A DNA stretch of 64,000 bases from Vibrio sp. Isolate32 (GTDB lineage: Bacteria; Pseudomonadota; Gammaproteobacteria; Enterobacterales; Vibrionaceae), in contig NZ_JAKEUQ010000001.1 of the NCBI RefSeq assembly GCF_022397955.1, forward strand, positions 277,866 to 341,865, read 5' to 3'. The notes under the pieces were generated by a model. That model had not been told where the DNA came from and did no database searches. It saw only the letters and a list, made by a program, of their open reading frames with translations. The first letter of the stretch is position 1. Every line of letters begins with the position of its first letter. The position numbers and the translations under genes are program-made. This document shows, piece after piece, positions 39,052 to 48,981 of this stretch.

Positions 39052-40308
39052 CTAAAAGGTGATTTGAGCTGTGCATCCACCGCAAGTTCGGTTGAACAGT
39101 TTGAAGTCCCAGTGATAGCGTTGACACAGGTCGTCAACAATCAGCAGTCCTAAGCCGTGGCCGTTAGGGTTGTATTGATCTTGCAGGCCTTCGCCTTGGT
39201 CTTCGATTGTAATGCCGTTTGGAGACAAAGTAATTGTCACAGTACCACTATTGGTCGCAGCAATAGCATTCCTTAGTAGGTTACCAATCAGCATGTTCAT
39301 GATAGCGCTGGTGGCTTGAATAGTCGGCTCAGACTCAACGATTAATGATATATCGACCTCTTTGTCAGAGGCCTGTGAAGTGCTTTTTGACACAATAGCT
39401 TCTAGTTCTTGTTGGCTAAATAAGCGCAGTGGTGCGTCGTCACTGTTTCTTTCATATCGTACGAGGCCAAGCAAGGCATCGACCATCTCCGACATCTGCA
39501 CGATGGCGTCATCAATACGCTCAACCTGACGAGATTGAAACTCTGTCGTTTCACTGCGGATCAGCAGTTTATTAGCGCCACGAGCAACCGTTAATGGTGT
39601 TCTCAATTCATGACTTGCGTAGCGCGCAAAGGCTTGCTCACGTTTGATAAGGGAGTTGATTTCTCGACGATATTGATTGAGTTGATCGGTCAGTTGACGG
39701 AATTCAATCGCAGCATCGTCACTTACTCCAAATTCTTCGTTGAGGTTGAGTTTGTTCGACTCAAGTTGTGCAGAGAGAGAGTTAAATGGTTCAATAAGCC
39801 GTTTGGATAATCGATAAAGTATTGAACCAAAACAAAAAATTAGGATAGAGAGCAACGTGAGTATAAACATTGTCGCGTACACTGATTCTGTTTGGTCCAG
39901 TTCGATAAGGTCTATTTCAGACAGTAGAATAATAGGATAGGTTTTTCCTTGGTGTGTGTACTCACCAACATAGACCATGCGCGAGTTTGGTTCTTGACCC
40001 ACTTCGCCAAGGAAGTTTTCTCTGCCTTTTATAAATTTAGAGTATTCTTCCGGTATGAGGGTTGGGTCATTATAGGCCGTAGTCAGTTCATCTATTCTTA
40101 ATTCACCATTCTCCCCAGCTTGAAACTGACTGATGGCGTAGTTGCGGTCAATCAGGATTCGCCTTTCGCCGACGCTGTCTTCAGACAAAAACAGTGCTGA
40201 TATAAAGACCACATAGACAAATGCCGTCACAATCACCGCCATTAAGCCAAAGAAAAGCGCTAAGCGGCCTGTTAGGGTTTTTGTACTAGTGAGAACATTG
40301 AGAATCAA
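39052..40308 (-). CDS. Sensor histidine kinase, partner of the response regulator at 40305-40982
   Basis: A 418-residue membrane kinase with two membrane helices (about 15-40 and 145-163) around a short periplasmic domain, then a HAMP-like linker, the phospho-acceptor His233 (YASHELRTPLT) and an ATPase domain with NLLRNA, DQGEGL and GLGLLIV boxes. The TTG start overlaps the response-regulator stop (TTGA), so the two are translationally coupled. The ligand is unknown. A weak hairpin (38912-38942) follows. Confidence 0.9.
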   Translation of the reverse strand: MILNVLTSTKTLTGRLALFFGLMAVIVTAFVYVVFISALFLSEDSVGERRILIDRNYAISQFQAGENGELRIDELTTAYNDPTLIPEEYSKFIKGRENFLGEVGQEPNSRMVYVGEYTHQGKTYPIILLSEIDLIELDQTESVYATMFILTLLSILIFCFGSILYRLSKRLIEPFNSLSAQLESNKLNLNEEFGVSDDAAIEFRQLTDQLNQYRREINSLIKREQAFARYASHELRTPLTVARGANKLLIRSETTEFQSRQVERIDDAIVQMSEMVDALLGLVRYERNSDDAPLRLFSQQELEAIVSKSTSQASDKEVDISLIVESEPTIQATSAIMNMLIGNLLRNAIAATNSGTVTITLSPNGITIEDQGEGLQDQYNPNGHGLGLLIVDDLCQRYHWDFKLFNRTCGGCTAQITF

Positions 40309-40982
40309 TTGTAAGACTCCAGGCGGAATCCAACCTTAGGAACCGTAATTAGCATCTGGGTATCAAAGGGCTTATCGAGTTGATTACGCAGTTGGTAGAT
40401 GTGACTACGTAGCACATCGTTGTTCGGTTCGTCTTCTTCCCATAGCTTGTACGAGATGTCTTCACGCGTTACCACTTCAGGTGCATTCTGGCACAGCATC
40501 TCAAGAATGGTATAGGTGGTTGGGTTGAGTGCAAGTAGCTTGTCTTGACGGTAAGCTTTGCGGGTTTTCTGGTCGATGGTGAGCTCGTCAAATTGAAGTT
40601 TAGAGGACGCCACTTTTCCTCGGTAACGGCGAACCACTGCATTCATTCTTGCTTCTAGAATATCTAAGTCAAAGGGCTTGGTGAGATAGTCATCCGCACC
40701 GTGGTCAAAGCCTTTCAACATATCTTCACGGCTATCGAGTGCAGTCAGCATCAGGATAGGCGTTGCGTTACCTTGCTCTCGCAGCTTGTTGCAAACGGTA
40801 AGGCCATCCATTCGTGGCAACATCAGATCTAAAATAATGATATCAAATGAGTTTTCCATTGCGAGTTGCAGTCCAAGCTCCCCGTTGTCTGCATAATCAA
40901 GTTCCATCCCAATACACTCAAAATAATCAAACAAGACACCTGCAATTTCACGGTTATCTTCGACTAATAGAACTCGTTTCAT
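40305..40982 (-). CDS. OmpR/PhoB-family response regulator
   Basis: About 225 residues from the ATG at 40982; a second ATG at 40994 has no ribosome site, while GAGAA lies before the chosen one. The receiver domain has the phospho-acceptor Asp52 (LDLMLPRMDG), and a C-terminal winged-helix DNA-binding domain follows. The divergent 125-base gap to the glycosyltransferase cassette makes that cassette a likely target, which is inference. Confidence 0.93.
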   Translation of the reverse strand: MKRVLLVEDNREIAGVLFDYFECIGMELDYADNGELGLQLAMENSFDIIILDLMLPRMDGLTVCNKLREQGNATPILMLTALDSREDMLKGFDHGADDYLTKPFDLDILEARMNAVVRRYRGKVASSKLQFDELTIDQKTRKAYRQDKLLALNPTTYTILEMLCQNAPEVVTREDISYKLWEEDEPNNDVLRSHIYQLRNQLDKPFDTQMLITVPKVGFRLESYN

Positions 40983-41107
40983 TTTGATTCTCATACAGCA
41001 ATAGACAGTAACATTATCCTGGGTGAGCGTGAAAAATATGTCAATAACATAACTTTCACTTATGAGCGCGTAAATTGAACTCAGATTAATAAATAGAAGA
41101 ACGTATT

Positions 41108-42127
41108 ATGTCTGAACTTCATATTAGCCGACCTAACGAATCCCTCTCGCAGATCCACCCAGCGGTTTTGCTGTCTATCATTGTGCCTTTTTATAACGAA
41201 CAAGAGGTGTTGGAAGAGTTTCATTCACGTTTAACCAAGGTGTTAGATAACCTGCCGATTACCAGTGAGATTGTTTATGTCGATGATGGCAGTAAAGATA
41301 ACAGCTTAGACGTGGTGAGCTCATTTACCTCTATCAATAGTTCTATTTCTGTTATCGGACTGAGCCGTAACTTCGGTAAAGAGTCGGCGATGAGTGCTGG
41401 CTTAGAGCATTGTCGCGGGCAAGCGGTGATCTTATTAGATGCAGACTTGCAAGATCCTCCTGAGTTAATTCCTCAAATGATTGCCAAATGGCGTGAAGGC
41501 TATGACGTGGTGAACATGCAACGTCGCCAACGTGACGGAGAAACTTGGTTTAAGAAGTTCTCAGCGGCCAGCTTTTATAAAGTGATGAATGCGGCTGCCA
41601 AGATTGACGTTCCAGAGAATGTGGGGGATTTTCGACTGCTGAGCCGTGAAGTTGTCGACCATATTAACCAACTTCCAGAACGTAACCGCTACATGAAAGG
41701 CATTTTTTCTTGGCCGGGCTTCCGCCAAGCGACCATTCAATTTAATCGTGATGCGCGTTTCTGTGGGGAGACGAAGTGGAATTACCTTAAGCTGATCGGG
41801 TTGGCGATGGATGGCATCACGTCATTCTCTATCCGACCATTGCGTATTGCTACGGCAGTCGGTGGCTTGGTCGCATTGAGCGCGTTTATCTACGGGATGG
41901 TTATTGTCTTTAAAACTATGATGTTTGGTGAGCCAATCACAGGATACCCATCCATGATGGTGGTTCAACTTGCCCTCGGTGGCATTCAACTTCTGAGTAT
42001 CGGTTTAATGGGGGAATACATAGGTCGTATTTTCATTGAAACCAAGAATCGTCCTTTGTATCTGATCCAATCTGTGGTCGATACGCCTGCGTTAAAAACA
42101 CATTTTAAATTAGAGGAATCGGCATGA
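41108..42127 (+). CDS. Family 2 glycosyltransferase (GtrB/ArnC-like)
   Basis: A 339-residue glycosyltransferase. The N-terminal GT-A domain has the SIIVPFYNEQE start, VDDGSKD and the metal-binding DxD in LLDADLQDPPE (Asp111/Asp113). Two C-terminal membrane helices (about 245-265 and 280-305) fit the dolichol/polyprenyl-phosphate-sugar synthase group. It would load a sugar onto undecaprenyl phosphate at the inner face of the inner membrane. It overlaps the next gene by four bases. The sugar is unknown. Confidence 0.9.
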   Translation: MSELHISRPNESLSQIHPAVLLSIIVPFYNEQEVLEEFHSRLTKVLDNLPITSEIVYVDDGSKDNSLDVVSSFTSINSSISVIGLSRNFGKESAMSAGLEHCRGQAVILLDADLQDPPELIPQMIAKWREGYDVVNMQRRQRDGETWFKKFSAASFYKVMNAAAKIDVPENVGDFRLLSREVVDHINQLPERNRYMKGIFSWPGFRQATIQFNRDARFCGETKWNYLKLIGLAMDGITSFSIRPLRIATAVGGLVALSAFIYGMVIVFKTMMFGEPITGYPSMMVVQLALGGIQLLSIGLMGEYIGRIFIETKNRPLYLIQSVVDTPALKTHFKLEESA

Positions 42128-43593
42128 GCCTGAATAGAACACATCTATGGTATTTACTGGCTTTTGCACTGGTTCTGAGGCTCTTATCTTTGGCGACGTA
42201 TCCGTTGATGGATACCACTGAGGCTCGCTATGGGGAAATGGCGCGTCTAATGGTGGAAACCGGCAATTGGTTAACCCCTCAGTTCGATTACGGCATCCCT
42301 TTTTGGGGTAAGCCTCCGATGTTTACCTGGATGAGCGCGATTGGTATTGAGCTTTTTGGGTTAAGCGAGTTCGCTGTCCGTGCTCCACATTGGTTGGCTG
42401 GTTTTGTGACGATTTTATTGGTCGCGTATATGGCGAAGCGTACTGGACAAAGTGCGCTGGTTGCGGCAGTGGTATTGGCGACCTGTGGCATTTTCTCGAT
42501 TGCTGCCGGTGCTGTAATGACGGATATGGCGCTAACCTTATCTATGACGATTGCGATGCTAGGATTTTATTTGTGTTGGCAGGGAGAAGGCAGTGACAAG
42601 ACCAATAGAAATTGGGGATATATCGGTTTCATTGGCTTGGCATTAGGCTTACTTGCAAAAGGCCCTGTGGCCCTTGTCATTATGGGTATCGCAGTTTTTC
42701 CTTGGTTAGTATTACAGCATGGCTTCTTTGGTGCTTTCAAAGTGTTATGGCAACGCTTTCCACTGTTGTCTGGATTAGGTGTGATGCTAGCGATCGCTTT
42801 GCCTTGGTACATCATGGCAGAAATGGCGACACCGGGTTTTATTGATTACTTTATTGTTGGCGAGCATTTTAAGCGTTTTGTCGTGAGCGGCTGGGAAGGG
42901 GATCTTTATGGCTCTGCACACGACCAGACGCGAGGTATGATTTGGGTATTCTGGATTCAAGCCGCCGCGCCTTGGTCGATTGTTTTACCTGTTTTAGCAT
43001 TCGCTCGTCGCAGCAAAATCGCTCAAATTAACGCTGAGAATCGCGGACTGTTTTCATTTCTTGTATGTTGGTTAATTTCACCTCTGATTCTATTTACCAT
43101 GGCAGGTAACATTCTTCCTGCGTATGTTCTCCCGGGGATCCCGGCGCTTGGTTTGCTAGTGGCGATGTTAGTGGTGGAAAAAGACAAGAAGTGGTTCTCG
43201 AGCGTGGCCTTGGTTCTACCAGTGTTGCTGATGATTGCGATGGTTTACCTAAACCTAGGTAAGGCGAACGAGAAGAGTGACCGTATCATCTTTGAACAGA
43301 TCACAGATTCATCGCCAAGTTTTTATGTCGGTAAACGACCATTCTCGGGGCAGTTTTATAGCCATGGGCAGGCAAAGAAATTGCTCGTTATTGAACAGCT
43401 AGATGGTATCGACAAGTTCTACTTGATAGGGAAAAAATCGGAAGTAGAAATCAAGATCAAAGAGAACGCGCTGACCTGTATTTTGGAGCCGACCGTCAAA
43501 ATAAAGCGAGCTTTGTTCACCTGTCATAGCCAGAACATCAAACCCAATCAATCGTTGAGTCACATTCAAATTGGAAGCTATGGTCAGCCTTAA
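42124..43593 (+). CDS. ArnT-like GT-C family glycosyltransferase
   Basis: A 489-residue multi-span membrane protein of the PMT/ArnT (GT83) group, which move a sugar from a polyprenyl phosphate onto an acceptor at the periplasmic face, lipid A in the case of ArnT. The first periplasmic loop carries the conserved acidic motif PLMDTTEARYGEMARLM, and about ten membrane segments follow before a soluble C-terminal tail. The ATGA overlap with the upstream gene and 14-base overlap with the GtrA-like gene mark one operon. The acceptor (lipid A, O-antigen or other) is not evident. Confidence 0.9.
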   Translation: MSLNRTHLWYLLAFALVLRLLSLATYPLMDTTEARYGEMARLMVETGNWLTPQFDYGIPFWGKPPMFTWMSAIGIELFGLSEFAVRAPHWLAGFVTILLVAYMAKRTGQSALVAAVVLATCGIFSIAAGAVMTDMALTLSMTIAMLGFYLCWQGEGSDKTNRNWGYIGFIGLALGLLAKGPVALVIMGIAVFPWLVLQHGFFGAFKVLWQRFPLLSGLGVMLAIALPWYIMAEMATPGFIDYFIVGEHFKRFVVSGWEGDLYGSAHDQTRGMIWVFWIQAAAPWSIVLPVLAFARRSKIAQINAENRGLFSFLVCWLISPLILFTMAGNILPAYVLPGIPALGLLVAMLVVEKDKKWFSSVALVLPVLLMIAMVYLNLGKANEKSDRIIFEQITDSSPSFYVGKRPFSGQFYSHGQAKKLLVIEQLDGIDKFYLIGKKSEVEIKIKENALTCILEPTVKIKRALFTCHSQNIKPNQSLSHIQIGSYGQP

Positions 43594-44044
43594 CGCAAGC
43601 TTACGCGTTTGCAAAGATAAGCTTCGGGTGTACAGCCAGAATTTACAATCCCACCATAAGATAATTCGGTTCGCTGCGGTTGGTGTTGGTGGGTTTGTTG
43701 TTGATTGCACAGTGTTCTCGTTGCTGCACTACCTTGCCGGGTTGCCATTGATGAGTGCAAGGATAGGTGCCTTCATTGCTGCCGCTACGACAACTTGGTT
43801 GGGCAATCGTGTGCTGACGTTTGAGTTCAAAGGGCAGGACGGTTGGTCAGATAAGTTGATTCAATGGCAAAAGTTCATGCTGTCAGCATCGATATCGGCA
43901 ATACCTAATTTGCTGTGTTTTAAGCTGACGACAGAAATGCTGCCGGCATTTGACGGGGCTGTTTTTGTCGCCATGGCAATGGGTATCTTAGTAGGAATGG
44001 TGACGAACTATTTGTTCAGTCAGTATTGGGTTTTCGCCCGTTAG
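43580..44044 (+). CDS. GtrA-family flippase-like protein
   Basis: A ~154-residue, four-span membrane protein of the GtrA/DPMS-related family, thought to flip the polyprenyl-phosphate sugar across the inner membrane. The ATG at 43580 lies inside the end of the ArnT-like gene (14-base overlap). Conserved segment RFAAVGVGGFVVDCTVFSLL is typical. Together the three genes form a GtrB-transferase-GtrA type cassette. Confidence 0.88.
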   Translation: MVSLNASLRVCKDKLRVYSQNLQSHHKIIRFAAVGVGGFVVDCTVFSLLHYLAGLPLMSARIGAFIAAATTTWLGNRVLTFEFKGQDGWSDKLIQWQKFMLSASISAIPNLLCFKLTTEMLPAFDGAVFVAMAMGILVGMVTNYLFSQYWVFAR

Positions 44045-44090
44045 GCTTTCTCAAAAGTCATGTCGCTTTAGATTTCCCAACTAAAGATAC

Positions 44091-44120
44091 AAAAAGCGCA
44101 GCTAAACAGCTGCGTTTTTT
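44091..44120. terminator. Terminator after the glycosyltransferase cassette
   Basis: CGCAGCT/AGCTGCG stem, AAAC loop, with A5 before and T6 after, so it can serve both directions (ygiQ ends on the other strand). Confidence 0.82.
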
Positions 44121-44154
44121 GTTTTTATGTTCGCTAATGGTATCTGTTCACATA

Positions 44155-46524
44155 CTAGCGTTGTGCAGCTCGTTGACGGTTCTTTCCGTTACCAGCCGGC
44201 TTTCCACCTTGGCCGTTATCGCCTTTATTGCGGTTTGGTTTGCCGTTTCCGCTGCCTATGCCTTGTGATTGACCACCAGGACCTTTCTTGATGAAGCCAG
44301 TTGCTGGTTTACGAGAGTTCCCATTACCGCCACCGTTACCTTGGCCACCATTGCTGTCCCCTGGTTTTGGCTTATTGCCACCAGGTTTAGAGTGGTTACG
44401 TGGCTTCTCACCGCCTAAACCCGGTTGAGATTTGCTGTGTTTAGTAGCAAAACGTTGTGAACCGTGACGACCAGACTTGCGACGCTGCGCAGGTGTTTGG
44501 GCATCAAAGTCATCTTCAGGAACCAAGCAACCTGGTTTATCACCAATTAGGTGTTTTTTACCCATGTCGATCAGCGCTTCACGAATCAGTTTCCAGTTCT
44601 CTGGATCGTGGTAGCGAAGCAGTGCTTTATGCAGACGACGTTGACGGTCACCTTTTGGCACAGGGATATCTTCACGTTTTTTGTATTTAACGCGTTTCAG
44701 AGGGTTTGTCTCTGAGTAGTACATCGACGTTGCGTTACACATTGGCGATGGGTAGAAGTTCTGTACTTGGTCACACTCGTAGTTGTGCTTTTTCAGCCAC
44801 AATGCCAGGTTAAGCATGTCTTCATCTTCTGTGCCCGGGTGAGCCGAGATGAAGTAAGGAATTAGGTACTGTTTCTTACCGGCTTCAGCGCTGTACTTCT
44901 CGAACATCTCTTTGAAACGATCGTAAGTGCCCATACCCGGCTTCATCATCAGATCCAGAGGCCCTTTCTCAGTATGCTCTGGAGCAATTTTCAAATAGCC
45001 ACCTACGTGGTGCGTTACAAGCTCACGCACGTATTCTGGTGATTCAATCGCTAAGTCGTAACGAACACCAGAAGCGATCATGATCTTCTTAACGCCTGGT
45101 ACTTTTCTCGCTGAACGGTACAGGTCGATGGTGTGTTTGTGGTCTGTGTTTAGCTTCTCACAGATTTTCGGGAACACACACGATGGGCGGCGACAGTTCA
45201 CCTCTGCTTTCGGGTCTGAACAACCTAAACGGTACATGTTCGCCGTTGGGCCGCCCAAGTCAGAAATGGTACCAGTAAAGCCAGGCACCTTATCTTTGAT
45301 GTCTTCGATCTCATCCAAGATAGATTCTTTCGAACGGTTCTGGATGATACGACCTTCATGTTCTGTGATTGAACAGAAAGAACAACCACCAAAACAGCCA
45401 CGCATGATGTTTACCGAGGTTTTGATCATCTCGTAGGCTGGAATCTTTGCTTTGCCGTACATCGGGTGAGGTACACGCTTATAAGCAAGGCCAAACACGT
45501 AATCCATCTCTTCTGTTGCTAGAGGGATTGGTGCTTGGTTAACCCAAAGCTCGCGGTCACCGTGACGTTGAATCAGCGCACGGCCTGAGTACGGGTTTGT
45601 CTCTAGGTGTAAGATACGGCTTGCGTGAGCGTAAAGAATACGGTCGTTGTTAAGCTTTTCGAACGCAGGTATACGAACCGCTGTTGTTTTCGCATCGTGA
45701 CGAGAAGGGCGAATCGTAATTGGCTGCGCCTTTGGCTCTTCATCTTTTTTGGTATCGCATTGCGTTTCCACTTCGTACGGGTTTACTGGTACGTAAGCTT
45801 TATTTGGCTTTTCGATACGAGAAGAGTCGATGATCTTGTAACCTTCAGGTGCAGCTGGCAGGTTGATTGCCGTACCACGAATATTGGTGAGGCTAGAGAT
45901 TTCTTCACCATCAGCAAGGCGGTGTGCTACTTCTACTAGTGCACGTTCTGCGTTACCAAATAGCAGAATGTCCGCTTTTGCATCAAACAGTACAGAGCGA
46001 CGAACTTTATCCGACCAGTAGTCGTAGTGAGCTACACGACGCAAGCTCGCTTCGATACCACCCAACACGATAGGTGTGCCTTTATAGGCTTCACGACAAC
46101 GCTGAGAGTAAACCAGGGTTGCACGATCAGGACGTTTACCACCTTCGTTATTTGGCGTGTATGCATCATCGTGACGTAATTTGCGATCAGAGGTATAGCG
46201 GTTGATCATGGAGTCCATGTTACCCGCAGTGATGCCGAAGAATAGGTTTGGTTTACCTAGCTTCATGAAGGCATCTTTATTGTCCCACTTCGGTTGAGCG
46301 ATGATGCCCACGCGGAAGCCTTGAGCTTCAAGAAGACGGCCGATGATAGCCATACCAAAGCTCGGGTGATCAACATAAGCGTCACCAGTTACAATAATAA
46401 TGTCACAGCTATCCCATCCAAGAGCATCCATCTCCTTTCTACTGGTAGGTAAAAAGGGTGCAGTTCCGTAGCACTCGGCCCAGTATTTTTTGTGTTCGTG
46501 AATAGGAGTGATATCGCTGTACAT
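44155..46524 (-). CDS. ygiQ: YgiQ-family radical SAM protein
   Basis: About 789 residues from the ATG at 46524, preceded by GAGGT; a longer frame to 46659 has no support and the MYSDI start matches family. The N-terminal domain has [18 protein letters not shown]; the radical SAM [4Fe-4S] motif is [11 protein letters not shown]. The function of YgiQ is not established. The last ~100 residues are a low-complexity Gly/Asn/Lys/Arg-rich tail that looks disordered and basic. Confidence 0.92.
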   Translation of the reverse strand: MYSDITPIHEHKKYWAECYGTAPFLPTSRKEMDALGWDSCDIIIVTGDAYVDHPSFGMAIIGRLLEAQGFRVGIIAQPKWDNKDAFMKLGKPNLFFGITAGNMDSMINRYTSDRKLRHDDAYTPNNEGGKRPDRATLVYSQRCREAYKGTPIVLGGIEASLRRVAHYDYWSDKVRRSVLFDAKADILLFGNAERALVEVAHRLADGEEISSLTNIRGTAINLPAAPEGYKIIDSSRIEKPNKAYVPVNPYEVETQCDTKKDEEPKAQPITIRPSRHDAKTTAVRIPAFEKLNNDRILYAHASRILHLETNPYSGRALIQRHGDRELWVNQAPIPLATEEMDYVFGLAYKRVPHPMYGKAKIPAYEMIKTSVNIMRGCFGGCSFCSITEHEGRIIQNRSKESILDEIEDIKDKVPGFTGTISDLGGPTANMYRLGCSDPKAEVNCRRPSCVFPKICEKLNTDHKHTIDLYRSARKVPGVKKIMIASGVRYDLAIESPEYVRELVTHHVGGYLKIAPEHTEKGPLDLMMKPGMGTYDRFKEMFEKYSAEAGKKQYLIPYFISAHPGTEDEDMLNLALWLKKHNYECDQVQNFYPSPMCNATSMYYSETNPLKRVKYKKREDIPVPKGDRQRRLHKALLRYHDPENWKLIREALIDMGKKHLIGDKPGCLVPEDDFDAQTPAQRRKSGRHGSQRFATKHSKSQPGLGGEKPRNHSKPGGNKPKPGDSNGGQGNGGGNGNSRKPATGFIKKGPGGQSQGIGSGNGKPNRNKGDNGQGGKPAGNGKNRQRAAQR

Positions 46525-46761
46525 ATTTCGACCTCTGATTTTTGAGGCGGGAATTATAGCGGCATGCGCCCTGACTAGCCAGTAGAACATGCCCCTGTTA
46601 GTTCTGGTGTCTTTCGTGATTTTGCTGATAAAAACAACAAAAGAGCCAAACAACAGCATAGTTCAAGGCTTGAATAACGTCGCTAATTTTTGATTTTGAT
46701 TAGTGTTCACAGTAGTTTTTGATATTATTCGCGAAAATAAGTCTAGATAAGTAGATCCACA

Positions 46762-47442
46762 ATGGTCGAAACATTATTACTGCAATTTGCTCCAATGTTA
46801 TTAGGAGCTCAACTGATCTTAACCTTGATTCTGGTAAAGGGTGATATTTGCCCGGGGCAACGTGGTCGTATCCACAAAATGTTACCTGCGATTGGCGTAC
46901 TTTGGTTAGCCGTGGCTTCAGTGAAAATTGAGGCGTTTCTTGTCGTGTTCGCAATCTTTTATTTCTATTCTCAAGTTCAGACTAAGAAAACACGTGATTC
47001 GGGCCCGATTTGGGTGATGTATCTGGCGTGTGGTTTAGCGTTGTCTTACGTTGCTATCCAAGCATTTGAGCAACCAACCGTTGTAGGTATTATCACGACA
47101 TTATTGTTGGTGGTTTTATTGGGTGCGGCGTTTGCTCATCTATTGCTGACTATCGCAAGAACGCGCTTACAAGCGTTTCACCGTGTTTTGCCAGTTGTAG
47201 GTGTATTAACAGGGATGCTGGTAGTACTTGCGACGGTTGTGAACGTTTACTCACTTTCTGAAGCCCAGTTAGAGCCAGTTATCTCAGCATTGCTGTTTAG
47301 CTTTGCGCTGCTTATCTCTTCAATCGTGGTGTGGTGTTGGCACCTACTGTTTGTTAAAACGTCAGAGAAGGTCCAACTTACGGTGTCATTGCTGATGTTG
47401 TTAGCCGCTGTTGTTGGCCTAACATCAATTTGGGCGCTGTAA
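46762..47442 (+). CDS. Conserved membrane protein of unknown function
   Basis: A 226-residue protein with about seven hydrophobic segments and no recognised motif. It begins MVETLLLQF; a polar loop HKMLP follows segment 1. It is divergent from ygiQ with a 237-base gap. I do not recognise the family. Confidence 0.7.
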   Translation: MVETLLLQFAPMLLGAQLILTLILVKGDICPGQRGRIHKMLPAIGVLWLAVASVKIEAFLVVFAIFYFYSQVQTKKTRDSGPIWVMYLACGLALSYVAIQAFEQPTVVGIITTLLLVVLLGAAFAHLLLTIARTRLQAFHRVLPVVGVLTGMLVVLATVVNVYSLSEAQLEPVISALLFSFALLISSIVVWCWHLLFVKTSEKVQLTVSLLMLLAAVVGLTSIWAL

Positions 47443-47539
47443 TTACCCGTTTGAGTTAAGAAGTGTGATCTGTTTTTTAACGAGAGGCGAGTTAGTGTTC
47501 TAAACTTAATCTAGTCAGAGTGTTCGTAAGGAGTACGAG

Positions 47540-47740
47540 ATGGATTTAAGCAACGTCAAAAGCCTAGATAGCATTATTTTGCTTGGAATAGTGAATGAAA
47601 AACTGCGCTTGGAATGCGACAGTTTTGAAGAACTCATTAGCATGTATGAAATGGATATAGAAAGTGTCGTAGGCAAGCTAGACATGCTTGGCTATCAATA
47701 CGATCCACTGACGAACCAATTTAAGTCATGCGCAAGATAA
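47540..47740 (+). CDS. DUF4250-domain small protein
   Basis: A 66-residue protein resembling DUF4250 (LGIVNEKLRLECDSFEEL and GKLDMLGYQYDPLTNQF pattern). GGAGTACGAG precedes the ATG. Function unknown. Terminator 51 bases downstream. Confidence 0.7.
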   Translation: MDLSNVKSLDSIILLGIVNEKLRLECDSFEELISMYEMDIESVVGKLDMLGYQYDPLTNQFKSCAR

Positions 47741-47790
47741 TCTATGTTTCGCGAATGAACAGGTATCGCTAAACCAATGCTGCGGAATCT

Positions 47791-47820
47791 AAAAAGTCAC
47801 AGGTAATCTGTGACTTTTTT
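47791..47820. terminator. Terminator between DUF4250 gene and metR
   Basis: AAAAAGTCACAG/CTGTGACTTTTT stem with a five-base loop; serves the plus-strand gene and, by its A-run on the other side, metR on the minus strand. Confidence 0.85.
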
Positions 47821-47858
47821 GTTTTTGTACTTTCGTATAGCTCTAATAGCTTATATAG

Positions 47859-48770
47859 CTAAACAACTTCAATTCCATCCAGGTGGCTCTTACTCTGCTG
47901 CCTTGCCGTGCTGAAGAATGCTTGCAGGTAACGCTTGTCTTTCTCTGAATTTCTCACCGCAGCAAACAGTCTTCTTGAAAGTCCTTTACCCAGCGGCTTA
48001 CTAGCAATCAACCCTTGTCTTGAAAACTCACTGATTGCCCAGTTTGGTAAGGCTGCAACGCCTAACCCGGCTGATACCATTTGCACTAACATCAAGGTGT
48101 TGTCTGCTTGCTTCCATTTCTTCGGTTCTATACCTGCAGGTTGCAAGAAGTGTTTCACCACATCTAAACGTTGCTTTTGAACCGGATACGAAAGCATCGT
48201 GAGATCGCTAAGATCTTGCGGTTCAATGCTTGGTTTATCGGCCAAAGGAGAGTTAATCGCCGTGATCAAACGCATCTCGAAATCGAAAAGTGGCTCATAG
48301 TGGATCTCAGAGCGAGGTTGAATGTCTGAGGTGATCACTAAATCCAACTCGCCGGCCATTAGCGCGGGTAGCGGTTCAAAGCCAAAACCGGACGAGAAAT
48401 CGAGAGTCACGCTTGGCCAAGCGACTTGATACTCTTTCAATGCAGGCATTAACCATTGGAAGCATGAGTGACACTCAATCGCCATATGCAGACGCCCATT
48501 CACGTCCTCTTTGAGGCTCGCCAACTCATTCTCTGCTTTAGCGATTCTTGGTTGAATCTCATCAGCGAGCTTAAGCAAGATCTCCCCCTCTGAGGTGAAC
48601 TTTACTGGCCGAGTTTTGCGCAGGAACAACTGCCCACCAATACGTGCCTCTAGATCCTTCAATTGATGAGAAAGCGCCGACTGAGTCAGGTGTAGAGAGG
48701 TCGCTGTTGCTGTGAGCGAACCGCTATCTCTCAAGGTCGTCAATGTTCGCAGATGTTTAAGCTCTATCAT
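47859..48770 (-). CDS. metR: LysR-type activator of methionine biosynthesis MetR
   Basis: A 303-residue regulator very similar to E. coli MetR, with an N-terminal winged HTH (about 1-60, SLTATATSLHLTQSALSHQLKDLE) and the AIECHSCFQWLMPAL segment of the homocysteine-binding effector domain. It is divergent from metE across 281 bases; MetR activates metE with homocysteine as coinducer in E. coli. Confidence 0.97.
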   Translation of the reverse strand: MIELKHLRTLTTLRDSGSLTATATSLHLTQSALSHQLKDLEARIGGQLFLRKTRPVKFTSEGEILLKLADEIQPRIAKAENELASLKEDVNGRLHMAIECHSCFQWLMPALKEYQVAWPSVTLDFSSGFGFEPLPALMAGELDLVITSDIQPRSEIHYEPLFDFEMRLITAINSPLADKPSIEPQDLSDLTMLSYPVQKQRLDVVKHFLQPAGIEPKKWKQADNTLMLVQMVSAGLGVAALPNWAISEFSRQGLIASKPLGKGLSRRLFAAVRNSEKDKRYLQAFFSTARQQSKSHLDGIEVV

Positions 48771-48843
48771 GAGTATTCCTCATATTCCCTAAGCCAATTC
48801 AATATTTCTTAATAATCACCCTACGGGTTTTTTTATCATTTGT

Positions 48844-48867
48844 AAACGTCTAGATGTCCAGATGGAT
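48844..48867 (+). promoter_or_regulatory. Candidate MetJ (met box) array between metR and metE
   Basis: Three consecutive 8-base boxes AAACGTCT, AGATGTCC, AGATGGAT resemble the met box AGACGTCT (7/8, 6/8, 5/8 matches), the tandem arrangement expected for MetJ dimers. Confidence 0.5.
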
Positions 48868-48965
48868 TTGGGTATCTTCACCTCTGACTCGCTGATGATG
48901 AATATTTTTAATAAACAAGATGAATATTTGGACGTTGTTCGTCGAGCTGATTCGGTAGATATTTT

Positions 48966-48981
48966 AGCCATCCAGACGCCT
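48966..48981 (+). promoter_or_regulatory. Second candidate met box pair upstream of metE
   Basis: AGCCATCC followed directly by AGACGCCT (5/8 and 7/8 match to AGACGTCT), about 70 bases before the metE ATG. Weaker than the upstream array. Confidence 0.35.

Noticed and set aside
47935..48180. 81-codon plus-strand frame in metR
   Set aside because: Antisense to MetR, with no ribosome site.
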